Notes under the pieces: generated by a model
Databases searched by the model: none
Told to the model about the DNA's origin: nothing
Seen by the model: the letters and a program-made list of their open reading frames with translations, nothing else
Made by a program: the position numbers and the translations under genes
Assembly (NCBI GenBank): GCA_005880985.1
Contig: VBIQ01000015.1
Location: forward strand, 1 to 64,000
Length of the DNA: 64,000 bases
DNA from: Chloroflexota bacterium
GTDB lineage: Bacteria > Chloroflexota > Dormibacteria > Aeolococcales > Aeolococcaceae
Direction: 5' to 3'
Shown: piece by piece, positions 18,542 through 27,945 of the stretch
How positions within the stretch are numbered: the stretch's first letter is position 1
Layout of the letters: each line of letters opens with the position of its first letter

Positions 18542-19279
18542 ATGAGCGCTGGAACGCGAGCGGCCGCGGCGCTGGCGGGGGCAGCGACCCTGCTCGCCGC
18601 CTGCGGCTCGGGCGGCAATGGCGAGGCGGACAAGTCGGCCGGCGCCATTCTCAGCGATGTCTCGGCGGCCGTCCGGGGGGCCCACTCCTACCGGCTGATC
18701 TTCAGCGGCAAGGACTCCAGCGGCGACGTCAACTTCGAGATCGACGTCGCCAGCAAGAACAACGCCAAGGGCTCGCTCACCAGCCAGGGCGCGACCGCCG
18801 AGTTCGTCTACAGCGGATCCAAGTTCTACCTGCGAGGGCGCCAGTTCTTCGACAAGGTCGCAGGTGCGGCGGTGGGCCAGCGCATCGGTGATCACTGGGT
18901 GTCGCTGCCCTCCGCCAGCGCCGGCGTCACCCAGCTTCAGGAGTTCACCGACCCCGGCAAGCTCGCCGACTGTCTCGGCAGCGAGCACGGCACCCTCAGC
19001 AAGGGCGGCACCTCCTCGGTCAACGGCAAGGACGCCGTGGTGGTGGTCGACGCCGGCGACAAGCCGGGGACCAGCCCCGGCAAGCTCTACGTCGCCACCA
19101 GCGGAAGCCCCTACCCGCTCAAGCTCGAGCAGACAGGTCCCGCCAAGCCCGGCGGCTCCACCACCGCCTGCGGCGGCAACAGCACCACGACTCAGGGCAA
19201 CGGTGTCTTCGACGAGTACAACAGCTCGATCTCGGTCACCGCCCCCAAGGACGCCATCGACATCTCCACCCTCGGCTGA
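18542..19279 (+). CDS. LppX/LprG-like lipoprotein
   Basis: Lipobox LLAAC; ISFSYRLIFSG-type fold with FEIDVASKNNAKGSLTSQGATAEFVYSGSKFYLRG. Confidence 0.65.
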   Translation: MSAGTRAAAALAGAATLLAACGSGGNGEADKSAGAILSDVSAAVRGAHSYRLIFSGKDSSGDVNFEIDVASKNNAKGSLTSQGATAEFVYSGSKFYLRGRQFFDKVAGAAVGQRIGDHWVSLPSASAGVTQLQEFTDPGKLADCLGSEHGTLSKGGTSSVNGKDAVVVVDAGDKPGTSPGKLYVATSGSPYPLKLEQTGPAKPGGSTTACGGNSTTTQGNGVFDEYNSSISVTAPKDAIDISTLG

Positions 19280-19343
19280 CCGTCTCAACGCGGCAACGTC
19301 GCTCCGGAAGGAGGGTGCGCTGCTGCGCGAAGCGGCGTGGCGC

Positions 19344-19362
19344 AGAGGGGAAGCTCCCCTCT
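19344..19362. terminator. Hairpin AGAGGGGA-AGC-TCCCCTCT (terminator-like, convergent intergenic)
   Basis: Perfect 8-bp stem, 3-nt loop; a second GGGGG...CCCCC hairpin follows. Confidence 0.5.
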
Positions 19363-19389
19363 CAGAGGGGGTACGTGCTGTGCCCCCTT

Positions 19390-19872
19390 CTAACGTCGTC
19401 GCGCAGGTGGCACCGGAAGCACCGCCGGCGCCAGTTGGGGAGCCGGCGGCAGCACCCCGTCCGCCTCCAGCCGGGTGATCACCAGGTCGCGGATCTGGCC
19501 GAGTGGAACATTGGTCGGACAGACCGCCTGCGCCGCCGCCCAGTCGAGCGAGTCGAGGGCCAGGTCGCGCGTCGCCCAGACCTCGGGAAGGCTGCGGGTC
19601 AACTGGAGGGGCAACCGCTCGGCGGTCAGGTAGCCGGACCGGGTGGCGGCGAAGGTGCACAGCCCGCAGGCGATGCAGCGGCCGTGCCCGGCGAGAGCGG
19701 CGCGCTCCTCCGGGGTGAGCCGGCTGATGCGGTCGCGCCGGTAGAGCGCATCGAAGGCGGCCAGGCCGCCCCATCCACCGCGCCGGACGAGCCGGGACAT
19801 GGTGTGGCGCGAGTAGCCCACCGCCAGCCGGCCCAGAGCAGCCACGCGACGCAGCCGTGCCGCCGTGCTCAC
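19390..19872 (-). CDS. Small Fe-S protein (GlpC-like partner of GlpD/GlpA)
   Basis: CIACGLCTFAATRSG...AVCPTNVPLGQIRDLV; GTGA overlap with upstream dehydrogenase. Confidence 0.6.
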   Translation of the reverse strand: MSTAARLRRVAALGRLAVGYSRHTMSRLVRRGGWGGLAAFDALYRRDRISRLTPEERAALAGHGRCIACGLCTFAATRSGYLTAERLPLQLTRSLPEVWATRDLALDSLDWAAAQAVCPTNVPLGQIRDLVITRLEADGVLPPAPQLAPAVLPVPPARRR

Positions 19873-21494
19873 GGCGTCAACGCCCCCCGGGTCAGCTCCT
19901 CCTGGGCGGCGCTGACGCCACGCAACACCACCGGGCGGTCGCGCCAGCGGGCATCGAGAAACGCGCGCACCTCGTCCCCGACGCGGGCCGGCGACCAGCC
20001 GCGTTCCGCGCCCATCAGCTGCGCCGCCGCCCAGCAGCACCGCATTCCCTGGCAGGCGCCGCCGGTGCAGCGCACCCGCCGGTAGAGGTCCTCCAGCCGC
20101 TCGACGTGCTCGTGGCGGATGCTGTGGCGAAGCTCCGCCCGGGTGACCCCCTCGCATTCGCAGACGACGGTGCCGCGGTCGCCGGCCTCTGCCTCGCGGA
20201 GCAGCGCCCAGACACCGTCGCCATGGCGTCCGGCCAGGCGCTGAGCCAGGTGCAGCGGCACCGCCATCGAGTTTGCGACATCCTCGACGTCAACCGGCGA
20301 GCCGCCGCCGGGCAGCGGCCGGCGGTGGGTGGTGCAGGCGGGGAGACCGCGGCCGAGTCTCCGGACAACAGCATCGACGGCGTCCTCGGCCATCTTGCGG
20401 AACATCGACATCTTGCCGCCGGCAACGGTGACCAACCCTTGGGCCCCGTCGACGGCATGATCGAAGACCTCGTACTCGCGGGACAGGTCGTCCTCGTAAC
20501 GGCTCCAGCGGTGCAGTGTCGGGCGGACCGCCGCGGTGGCGTGGGCGATGCGGTGCTGACGGATGCTGGGGAGGACTCGCTCGGTCGCCTGGAGCAGGTA
20601 CTCGATCTCGTCCTCGGTGACGTCGAGGCGCTCGGGGTCGCCGTAGTGGTCGTCGTCGGTCGTGCCCAACAGCGTGGTGCCGGCGTGGGGAACCAGCAGA
20701 AGCCCCCTCCCGTCGATGGCCTCGATCGAGAGGGCGACGTTGGTGATGCGCCGGTCGTAGACGAGATGGATGCCCTTGGCCGGCCGCAGCTGCAGCTCGA
20801 CTCCGGCCATGGCGCAGACCTCGGCGGCCCAGGGACCGGCGGCGTTGCACACCACCGCGGCGCGGATCTCCTCCTCGACGCCGGTGAGCCGGGAACGCAC
20901 TCGAGCGCCGGTGACCGCTCCGCTGCCGTCGCGCAGCAGGCCGGCGACCTCGGTCCAGGTGCGCAGCTCGGCTCCGTTGGCTCGCGCGTCGAGGGCATTG
21001 AGCACGACCAGGCGCGCGGCATCGACTCCCCATTCGTCCATGGTCAGCGCGCCCACCAGCCCGCGCGGGTTGAGACCGGGCTCGAGGATCAGCGCTTCGT
21101 CCGCCGACAGGCGCACGTGGGGCCGCCCCGCTTTGTACGGCTGGAAGCGGTCGTAGGCCTCCAGCCCGACCTCCATGACCTCGATGCCGAGCTTGGCATC
21201 CGCATATACCGGCACCAGGAAGACCACCGGGAAGAGCAGATGGGGTGCGATGCGCTTGATGTAGCCGCTGTCGAGGCAGGAGATGCGGGTCGTCTCCCAG
21301 TCGTGCTCGAGATACCGGATCCCCCCATGGATCATCCCGCTGCTGCCCCAGGTGGTACCGGAGGCGAAATCGCGCTGCTCGACCAGGCAGACGCGCAACC
21401 CGCGCAGCGCCGCGTCGCGAGCGACCCCGGCACCGGTCACACCACCGCCGACGACGAGCAGGTCAAGAGCCTCGTCGCTGGTCGAGGTGATCAT
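19869..21494 (-). CDS. FAD-dependent glycerol-3-phosphate dehydrogenase with C-terminal BFD-like [2Fe-2S] domain
   Basis: LLVVGGGVTGAGVARDAALRGL; C-term CECEGVTRAEL...CTGGACQGMRCCWAAA. Confidence 0.88.
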   Translation of the reverse strand: MITSTSDEALDLLVVGGGVTGAGVARDAALRGLRVCLVEQRDFASGTTWGSSGMIHGGIRYLEHDWETTRISCLDSGYIKRIAPHLLFPVVFLVPVYADAKLGIEVMEVGLEAYDRFQPYKAGRPHVRLSADEALILEPGLNPRGLVGALTMDEWGVDAARLVVLNALDARANGAELRTWTEVAGLLRDGSGAVTGARVRSRLTGVEEEIRAAVVCNAAGPWAAEVCAMAGVELQLRPAKGIHLVYDRRITNVALSIEAIDGRGLLLVPHAGTTLLGTTDDDHYGDPERLDVTEDEIEYLLQATERVLPSIRQHRIAHATAAVRPTLHRWSRYEDDLSREYEVFDHAVDGAQGLVTVAGGKMSMFRKMAEDAVDAVVRRLGRGLPACTTHRRPLPGGGSPVDVEDVANSMAVPLHLAQRLAGRHGDGVWALLREAEAGDRGTVVCECEGVTRAELRHSIRHEHVERLEDLYRRVRCTGGACQGMRCCWAAAQLMGAERGWSPARVGDEVRAFLDARWRDRPVVLRGVSAAQEELTRGALTP

Positions 21495-21542
21495 CGGGGC
21501 CGCCCTTTTCCGCGAGGTGCGGCCTCGCTAGCATGTCGCGAC

Positions 21543-21926
21543 ATGGAAGGAGGCGCCGGCCGCCCCACCATCCTGCTCGCCGAGGACGAGACGGGGGTGG
21601 GCCGCGTGATCAGCGGCCACCTCGGCGACGAGGGCCTCGAGGTGAGATGGGTGCGGACCATCCGCGAGGCGCGCGTCGAGCTGCGCGAGCATCCCCCGGA
21701 CCTGCTGCTCCTGGACACCTCGCTGGAGACCGACGGGCTGGAGTTCTTCCAGGCGCTGCGCAGCCTGCCGGAACACCCGCGGGGTGGGGTGGTGGTGCTC
21801 GCCGACGAGCGCGACGTGCGCGCCAGGGAGCGGGCGTTGCAGCTCGGCGCCGCCGCGGTGGTGACCAAACCGCTCCGGGACCAGACGGTCCGCACCACCG
21901 TGCGCGAGCTGGTCGCCTGCCTGTAG
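21543..21926 (+). CDS. Stand-alone response regulator receiver domain
   Basis: ILLAEDETGVGRVI, PDLLLLDTSLETDG, AAVVTKPLRDQ. Confidence 0.8.
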   Translation: MEGGAGRPTILLAEDETGVGRVISGHLGDEGLEVRWVRTIREARVELREHPPDLLLLDTSLETDGLEFFQALRSLPEHPRGGVVVLADERDVRARERALQLGAAAVVTKPLRDQTVRTTVRELVACL

Positions 21927-21957
21927 CCGCTGCCACCGCGCGGCGGGGCGCAGCCGT

Positions 21958-22515
21958 TCACGCCGCCAGGCGGAGTCCGGCGAGGGCGACGCTGGTGGCG
22001 GCCCAGAATGCCACCAGGCCACCGAGGTAGAGCGGCACCGACCCGCCTCTGCGGTGCCAGGCGGTGAGGCGCGCGCCGGTCATGGCGACGATCGCGGCGA
22101 CGTCGAGGAGCGCGAAGAGCAGGCTGCCCAGCAGGGGCCCGAGCTGCAGCCCGTCGCCGGCGGTGACCTGGTCGGCGAGCAGCGAGGTGAGTCCCAGTGC
22201 TGCGGTCATGGCGAGGATGGCGATCTGGGCCCGGCGCACCCAGGCATGCTGCCGCGTCAACAGGGTGCCGATGACGATGAGGGAGGCGGCGAGCGCGCCG
22301 CTGGAGAACGCCTGCAGCAGCTGAACCGGAAGCGACAGCGTCACCGTGCGCCCGTGCTCCTCGACACCGCCGCCGAACGCGGCCAGGGCGCCGAACAGCG
22401 CCAGCACCGCGAGCACCATGTCCCACACGTACACCAGCAGCAGGCTGGTGGGCCTCCGCTCTTCGGCGGCGTGCGCCGGACGGCTGGCGTCCGAACCCTG
22501 GGGACTGGGAACCAC
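21958..22515 (-). CDS. Multi-pass membrane protein, hypothetical
   Basis: Hydrophobic segments; GTG 6 nt downstream of TATGAT. Confidence 0.6.
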   Translation of the reverse strand: MVPSPQGSDASRPAHAAEERRPTSLLLVYVWDMVLAVLALFGALAAFGGGVEEHGRTVTLSLPVQLLQAFSSGALAASLIVIGTLLTRQHAWVRRAQIAILAMTAALGLTSLLADQVTAGDGLQLGPLLGSLLFALLDVAAIVAMTGARLTAWHRRGGSVPLYLGGLVAFWAATSVALAGLRLAA

Positions 22516-22579
22516 GCCGGGATCATAGGCAGTGCGACGGGCCGGCCCGGCGCGCCGGCCGCCTGGCTACGCTAGCGGC

Positions 22580-23665
22580 GTGCCAACCATCGCCGTGCTG
22601 GAGGGGGACCAGACCGGGCAGGAGCTGCTCGTTCAGGCTCTGCGGGTGCTCGATCCGGCGGTGATCGGGGCCGAGCTGAGCCTGGAGCGGTACGACCTGT
22701 CGCTGGGGAACCGGCGGGCCACCGCCAACCAGGTCGTGCTCGACGCCGCTGACGCGATGGTCCGATGCGGCTTCGGGCTCAAGGCGGCCACCGTCACCCC
22801 CGAGGCGAAGGGCGATGTCGGCAGTCCCAACGCGATCCTCCGCGAGCGGGTCGGTGGCCGCGTGATCGTCCGCACCGGGAGGCGCATCCCCGGTGTCGCC
22901 CCCATCGCCGGGGTGAGCGCCCCGATCAGCGTGGTGCGCATGGCGGTCGACGACGCCTACGGTGCGCGCGAGTGGCGCGAGGGCGAGGGCGAGGGCGGAG
23001 CCGAGGTCGCCTTCCGCACCGAGCGCATCTCGCGGTCCACCTGCCGTGCGGTCGCAGAGTTCGCCTTCACCCAGGCCGAACGCAGCCATGCGATGGTCTT
23101 CGGCGGTCCCAAGTACACCGTGTCACCGGTCTACGAGGGGATGTTCAAGGAGGAGATGGACGCCGCCGCGGCGCGTCACCCCGGCGTCGCCTACGAGCCG
23201 CAGCTGATCGACGCGACCTACGCCCTGCTGCTCACCCGCGGAGGCGAGGCGATGGTGATCCCCGCTCTCAACCGCGATGGCGACTGCCTTTCCGACTTCG
23301 TGCTGCAGCTCTTCGGCAGCATCGCCGGGGCGGAGTCGATCCTCATCGGTTTCGCCGATGACAGCTCCCATCCCGAGGTGGTGATGACCGAGGCGCCGCA
23401 CGGCACCGCCCCCTCGCTGCAGGGCAAGAACATCGCCAACCCGATGGCGATGATCCTCGCCGGCGCCTCGCTGCTCAGCTTCATCTCCGACCGCCGCTGC
23501 CGGACGGCGTCGCGAGCCATCTACGAGTCGGTGTTCGAGGCGGTCCGCGAGGGCGTGCGCACCGCCGACCTCAACGGCCACGCCTTCACCGACGAGTTCA
23601 CCGCCGCCATCATCGACCGGGTCCGCGGAAAGCTCGACGTCTGGGACTCCCTGGGGGTGGAATAG
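22580..23665 (+). CDS. Isocitrate/isopropylmalate dehydrogenase family protein
   Basis: IAVLEGDQTGQELLVQA; YEPQLIDATYALLLTR; EAPHGTAPSLQGKNIANPMAMILAGASLL. Confidence 0.88.
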   Translation: MPTIAVLEGDQTGQELLVQALRVLDPAVIGAELSLERYDLSLGNRRATANQVVLDAADAMVRCGFGLKAATVTPEAKGDVGSPNAILRERVGGRVIVRTGRRIPGVAPIAGVSAPISVVRMAVDDAYGAREWREGEGEGGAEVAFRTERISRSTCRAVAEFAFTQAERSHAMVFGGPKYTVSPVYEGMFKEEMDAAAARHPGVAYEPQLIDATYALLLTRGGEAMVIPALNRDGDCLSDFVLQLFGSIAGAESILIGFADDSSHPEVVMTEAPHGTAPSLQGKNIANPMAMILAGASLLSFISDRRCRTASRAIYESVFEAVREGVRTADLNGHAFTDEFTAAIIDRVRGKLDVWDSLGVE

Positions 23666-23792
23666 GGGCGCTTGCCACGGCGCCACTCCGCTTCGCGCGG
23701 CTGCTTTGGCGACAGTCTTGACGGCGCGCTACCGCGCGGCGGGAGGGCGGCACACCACGTGCCACCCACGGAGGGGGCTGCCGCCCCCTGCC

Positions 23793-23905
23793 ACGGCGCG
23801 ACTCCGCGCCGGGCGCGGCTTTGCCGCGCTGAGCCGGCCCGCTAAGCCTCGGCGGCGCAGGGCGTGGGTGAGGCTGAAGGCCGAACCGGCGCGGAGTCGC
23901 GCCGT
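23793..23905. repeat. 20-bp perfect inverted repeat ACGGCGCGACTCCGCGCCGG ... CCGGCGCGGAGTCGCGCCGT in hairpin-rich intergenic region
   Basis: Arms 23793-23812 and 23886-23905, read directly. Confidence 0.8.
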
Positions 23906-24001
23906 TGGGGAGGTGAGGCGTGCGGGCTCTGCTCGCGCGCCGAGGAGGGCGGGACTGCCCTCCTGTCGAAGCCGCGGCGCGGTGGGCATACACTTCTGGG
24001 C

Positions 24002-25180
24002 ATGAGCGGCTCCGAGATCGTCTACCTCGACAACGCCGCCACCACCCGACTCGCCCCCGAGGTACGGGATGCCATGCTCCCGTTCCTCGACTCCGCCTTC
24101 GGCAACCCGTCGTCGATGCACTCCGCCGGGCGTGAGGCGCGCAATGCCGTCGATGCGGCTCGCGACCGTGTCGCCGCCGCCCTCGGATGCGCCCACCGCG
24201 AGGTCGTCTTCACCTCCGGGGGAAGCGAGGCCGACAACCTCGCCCTGCGCGGCATCCTGGAACGCCAGCGCGAGCGCGGCCGCCACCTCGTGATCACCGC
24301 GATCGAGCACGACGCGGTGCTCAAGACCGCCGAAGCGCTTGCCGAGAGGGGCATCGCGGAGGTCACCGTGGTCGGCTGTGACGCGCGGGGATGCGTCGAC
24401 GCCGCCGAGGTGGCGGACGCGGTCCGCGACGACACCCTGCTGGTGTCTGTAATGCTCGCCAACAACGAGGTCGGCACCATCCAGGACGTGACCGCGGTGG
24501 CGGCCGGGGTGCGCGCACGCAACCCCCGCACGCTGCTGCACAGCGACGCGGTGCAGGGCTTGGGGAAGCTGCCCATCGCGGTCGGCACCCTCGGGGTCGA
24601 CCTGATGACGGTGACGGCGCACAAGGTCTACGGCCCCAAGGGCGCGGGGGCGCTCTTCGTGCGCAGCGGAGTGGCGCTCGACCCGCAGATCACCGGTGGC
24701 GGTCACGAACGGAACCGCCGCAGCGGCACGGAGAACGTCGCCGCCATCGCCGGCTTCGGCGCCGCCGTCGACCTGGTCGAGCGCGAACGCGACGCCGAGA
24801 TGCCGAGGATGGCGCGGCTGACGGAGCGGCTGCGCTCGATCGTCTGCAGCGGGATCCCCGACGCGGTGGTGACCGCCGACGGCGCACCCCGCCTGCCGAG
24901 CTTCGCCACCTTCGCCTTCCCGGGGCTGGAGACCGAGGTGCTGGTCACCCTGCTCGACCAGCAGGGCGTCTGCGTGTCCGGGGGCTCGGCCTGCTCCAGT
25001 GGCGCCCACATGCCGTCACACGTGCTGGTGGCGATGGGCCTGCCGCCCGGCCTCGCCGGCGGAGCGCTGCGCTGCACCCTGGGGCGCGACACCTCCGACG
25101 CGGATGTCGACCGGGCCGGAGGTGCCATCGTGGCGGCGGTGAGGCAGCTGCGGTCGACGGGGATGCCGGCGGCCGTCTGA
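24002..25180 (+). CDS. Cysteine desulfurase, IscS/NifS type
   Basis: YLDNAATTRLAPEV, SGGSEADNLAL, TAHKVYGPKGAGALFV, SGGSACSSG. Confidence 0.93.
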   Translation: MSGSEIVYLDNAATTRLAPEVRDAMLPFLDSAFGNPSSMHSAGREARNAVDAARDRVAAALGCAHREVVFTSGGSEADNLALRGILERQRERGRHLVITAIEHDAVLKTAEALAERGIAEVTVVGCDARGCVDAAEVADAVRDDTLLVSVMLANNEVGTIQDVTAVAAGVRARNPRTLLHSDAVQGLGKLPIAVGTLGVDLMTVTAHKVYGPKGAGALFVRSGVALDPQITGGGHERNRRSGTENVAAIAGFGAAVDLVERERDAEMPRMARLTERLRSIVCSGIPDAVVTADGAPRLPSFATFAFPGLETEVLVTLLDQQGVCVSGGSACSSGAHMPSHVLVAMGLPPGLAGGALRCTLGRDTSDADVDRAGGAIVAAVRQLRSTGMPAAV

Positions 25181-25211
25181 CCCCGGCGGCGGCTCCGACC
25201 CTCGGGCTCGC

Positions 25212-25217
25212 TATAAT
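25212..25217 (+). promoter_or_regulatory. -10 box TATAAT 7 nt upstream of the Rrf2 ATG
   Basis: Sequence ctataatcctgaccATG. Confidence 0.7.
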
Positions 25218-25224
25218 CCTGACC

Positions 25225-25743
25225 ATGACGGTAGGAATTTCGCGCTCGGCCTCGTTCTCGATGCGGGTCTCGTCCAAGGCCCACTACGGCCTGCGGATGA
25301 TGACCGAGTTCGCCAAGGCCTACGGTCGCGGGCCGCTCAGCCTGGCCGAGGTCGCCCGGGTGGAGCAGCTGCCGCTCTCCTACCTCGAGCAGCTGGCCGC
25401 CCAGCTCCGCCGCGGCGGTCTCATCGAGAGCACCCGGGGGGTGCACGGCGGCTACGTCCTGGCCAAGCCGCCGCTGGAGATCACCGTCCTCGACATCGTC
25501 ACCCTGGTCGAGGGCGAGGTGGCCCCGGTCGACTGCCTGGCCCACGGCTACGAGCCCGGCTCCTGCGTCCGCGAGGGCGACTGCGCGTCGCGCTCGCTCT
25601 GGGGGCGGCTCAAGCAGAGCATCGACTCCGTCCTCTCCGGCACCACCCTCGCCGAGCTGGTGGCCGACAACACCCTGGTGCACGCGCTGGCCCCGCTCGA
25701 GCGGCTGCCGGTGCTCACCAAGGAGGCGGCGGCCCGTGCCTGA
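25225..25743 (+). CDS. Rrf2-family regulator (SufR/IscR-like)
   Basis: HYGLRMMTEFAKAY, SYLEQLAAQLRRGGLIESTRGVHGGYVLA; Cys cluster CLAHGYEPGSCVREGDC. Confidence 0.88.
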   Translation: MTVGISRSASFSMRVSSKAHYGLRMMTEFAKAYGRGPLSLAEVARVEQLPLSYLEQLAAQLRRGGLIESTRGVHGGYVLAKPPLEITVLDIVTLVEGEVAPVDCLAHGYEPGSCVREGDCASRSLWGRLKQSIDSVLSGTTLAELVADNTLVHALAPLERLPVLTKEAAARA

Positions 25744-26497
25744 GCGCCCGACCCTGGTCGTCGAGGGGCTGCACGCCGCCGTCGAGGGCAAGGAGATTCT
25801 CCGCGGCGTCGACCTCCGGGTTCCCGCCGGTGAGGTCCACGCGCTGATGGGCCCCAACGGCTCGGGCAAGAGCACCCTCGCCTACACCCTGATGGGTCAT
25901 CCCAAGTACGAGGTGACCGGCGGGCGCGCCGGCTTCGACGGTCACGATCTGCTGCCGCTGAGCGCCGATGAGCGCGCCCGGCTTGGCCTCTTTCTCTCGT
26001 TCCAGTATCCGACCGCGATTCCCGGCGTCACCACGGTGAACTTCCTGCGCGCCGCGCTCAAGGCGCTCGGCAAAGAGCTGCCGGCGCGGCAGTTCCTGCA
26101 GACGCTCAGCAGCGAGATGGCCACGCTCAAGATCGACGAGGGCTTTCGCGCTCGGTATATCAACGACGGCTTCTCGGGCGGCGAGAAGAAGCGCATGGAG
26201 ATCCTGCAACTGGCGGTGCTGCGACCCCGGATGGCGATTCTCGACGAGACCGACTCCGGACTCGACATCGATGCCCTGCGCACCGTTGCCGAGGGCGTCA
26301 ACCGGGTGATCGGTGAGGACATCGGCATCCTCCTGATCACTCACTACTCCCGCATCCTCGAGTACCTGCGGCCCGACGCGGTGCATGTGCTGCATCACGG
26401 CCGGGTGGTGGCCAGTGGCGGACACGAGCTCGCTCGCAGGATCGAATCCGAAGGCTACGACCCCATCCTGGGCGCCGCGGCGGGCGCGCCGGCATAG
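25736..26497 (+). CDS. sufC: Fe-S assembly ATPase SufC
   Basis: [42 protein letters not shown]. Confidence 0.95.
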   Translation: MPERPTLVVEGLHAAVEGKEILRGVDLRVPAGEVHALMGPNGSGKSTLAYTLMGHPKYEVTGGRAGFDGHDLLPLSADERARLGLFLSFQYPTAIPGVTTVNFLRAALKALGKELPARQFLQTLSSEMATLKIDEGFRARYINDGFSGGEKKRMEILQLAVLRPRMAILDETDSGLDIDALRTVAEGVNRVIGEDIGILLITHYSRILEYLRPDAVHVLHHGRVVASGGHELARRIESEGYDPILGAAAGAPA

Positions 26498-26516
26498 CAC
26501 GAGGAACACCAGCACC

Positions 26517-27917
26517 ATGGCTGTCGAAGCACACGAGCTGACCAAGGACTACAAGTACGGCTTCCACGACGCCGACATCTCGGTCTTCCGCACCGAGAAG
26601 GGGCTCTCGGAAGCGGTCGTCGCCGCCATCAGCGACCACAAGCACGAACCGGAGTGGATGCTCCGATTCCGCTTGAAGGCGCTCGCCCACTTCCAGAAGC
26701 GCGCCATGCCCGCCTGGGGCGCCGACCTCTCCGGCATCGACTTCGACAACATCTACTACTACGTCAAGCCCGTCGAGGAGCAGAGCCGCAGCTGGGACGA
26801 CGTGCCGGCCTCGATCAAGGAGACCTTCGACAAGCTTGGCATCCCCGAGGCGGAGCGCAAGTTCCTGGCCGGAGTGTCGGCTCAGTACGACTCGGAGGTC
26901 GTCTACCACAACATCCGCGAGGACCTGGGCAAGCTCGGCGTCGTCTTCGGCGACTGCGACACCGGTCTGCGCGAGCATCCCGAGATCTTCCGGAAGTACT
27001 TCGGCACGGTGATCCCGCCCAACGACAACAAGTTCGCCGCCCTCAACAGCGCGGTGTGGTCGGGAGGTTCGTTCGTCTACGTTCCCGCCGGGGTGCGCGT
27101 CGACATCCCGCTGCAGGCCTACTTCCGCATCAACAGCGACAACATGGGTCAGTTCGAGCGCACCCTGATCATCGCCGAGGAAGGCGCATACGTCCATTAC
27201 ATCGAGGGCTGCACGGCGCCGAACTACTCCAGCGATTCGCTGCACTCCGCGGTGGTGGAGATCATCGCCCACAAGGACGCCCACGTCCGCTACACCACCA
27301 TCCAGAACTGGTCCGACAACGTCTACAACCTGGTCACCAAGCGCGCCGTCGCCTACCAGGGCGCCAAGGTCGAGTGGATCGACGGCAACCTCGGCAGCAA
27401 GGTGACCATGAAGTACCCGGCCATCTATCTGATGGGCGAGCACGCCCACGGCGAGGTGCTCTCGGCGGCGTTCGCCGGACCAGGCCAGCACCAGGACGCC
27501 GGCGCCAAGTGCATCCATGTCGCTCCCCACACCACCAGCAACATCGTGTCGCGCTCGATCAGCAAGGGCGGCGGACGGACCTCATACCGCGGTCACATCA
27601 AGGTGTATCCCAAGGCGGAGGACGTGCGGGTCAACGTCCGCTGCGACGCCCTGCTCCTCGACGAGGATTCGCAGAGTGACACCTATCCGTACATGGACGT
27701 GGAGAACCCCGAGGTCACCATCGGCCACGAGGCCACGGTGAGCAGGGTCGGGGAGGACCAGATCTTCTACCTGATGTCGCGCGGCATCCCCGAGCAGGAC
27801 GCCACCGCGCTGATCGTCAACGGCTTCTTCGAACCATTCGTCAAGGAGCTGCCGATGGAGTACGCGGTCGAGCTCAACCGCCTGCTCGCGGTGCAGATGG
27901 AGGGGTCGGTCGGGTGA
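26517..27917 (+). CDS. sufB: Fe-S assembly scaffold SufB
   Basis: [49 protein letters not shown]. Confidence 0.96.
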   Translation: MAVEAHELTKDYKYGFHDADISVFRTEKGLSEAVVAAISDHKHEPEWMLRFRLKALAHFQKRAMPAWGADLSGIDFDNIYYYVKPVEEQSRSWDDVPASIKETFDKLGIPEAERKFLAGVSAQYDSEVVYHNIREDLGKLGVVFGDCDTGLREHPEIFRKYFGTVIPPNDNKFAALNSAVWSGGSFVYVPAGVRVDIPLQAYFRINSDNMGQFERTLIIAEEGAYVHYIEGCTAPNYSSDSLHSAVVEIIAHKDAHVRYTTIQNWSDNVYNLVTKRAVAYQGAKVEWIDGNLGSKVTMKYPAIYLMGEHAHGEVLSAAFAGPGQHQDAGAKCIHVAPHTTSNIVSRSISKGGGRTSYRGHIKVYPKAEDVRVNVRCDALLLDEDSQSDTYPYMDVENPEVTIGHEATVSRVGEDQIFYLMSRGIPEQDATALIVNGFFEPFVKELPMEYAVELNRLLAVQMEGSVG

Positions 27918-27945
27918 GGATCGAGCCCCTCTCCGCCCTTTGACC

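Noticed and set aside
23706-24005. 99-aa ORF between the IDH-family gene and iscS
   Set aside because: Composed of inverted-repeat/hairpin sequence with no recognisable domain
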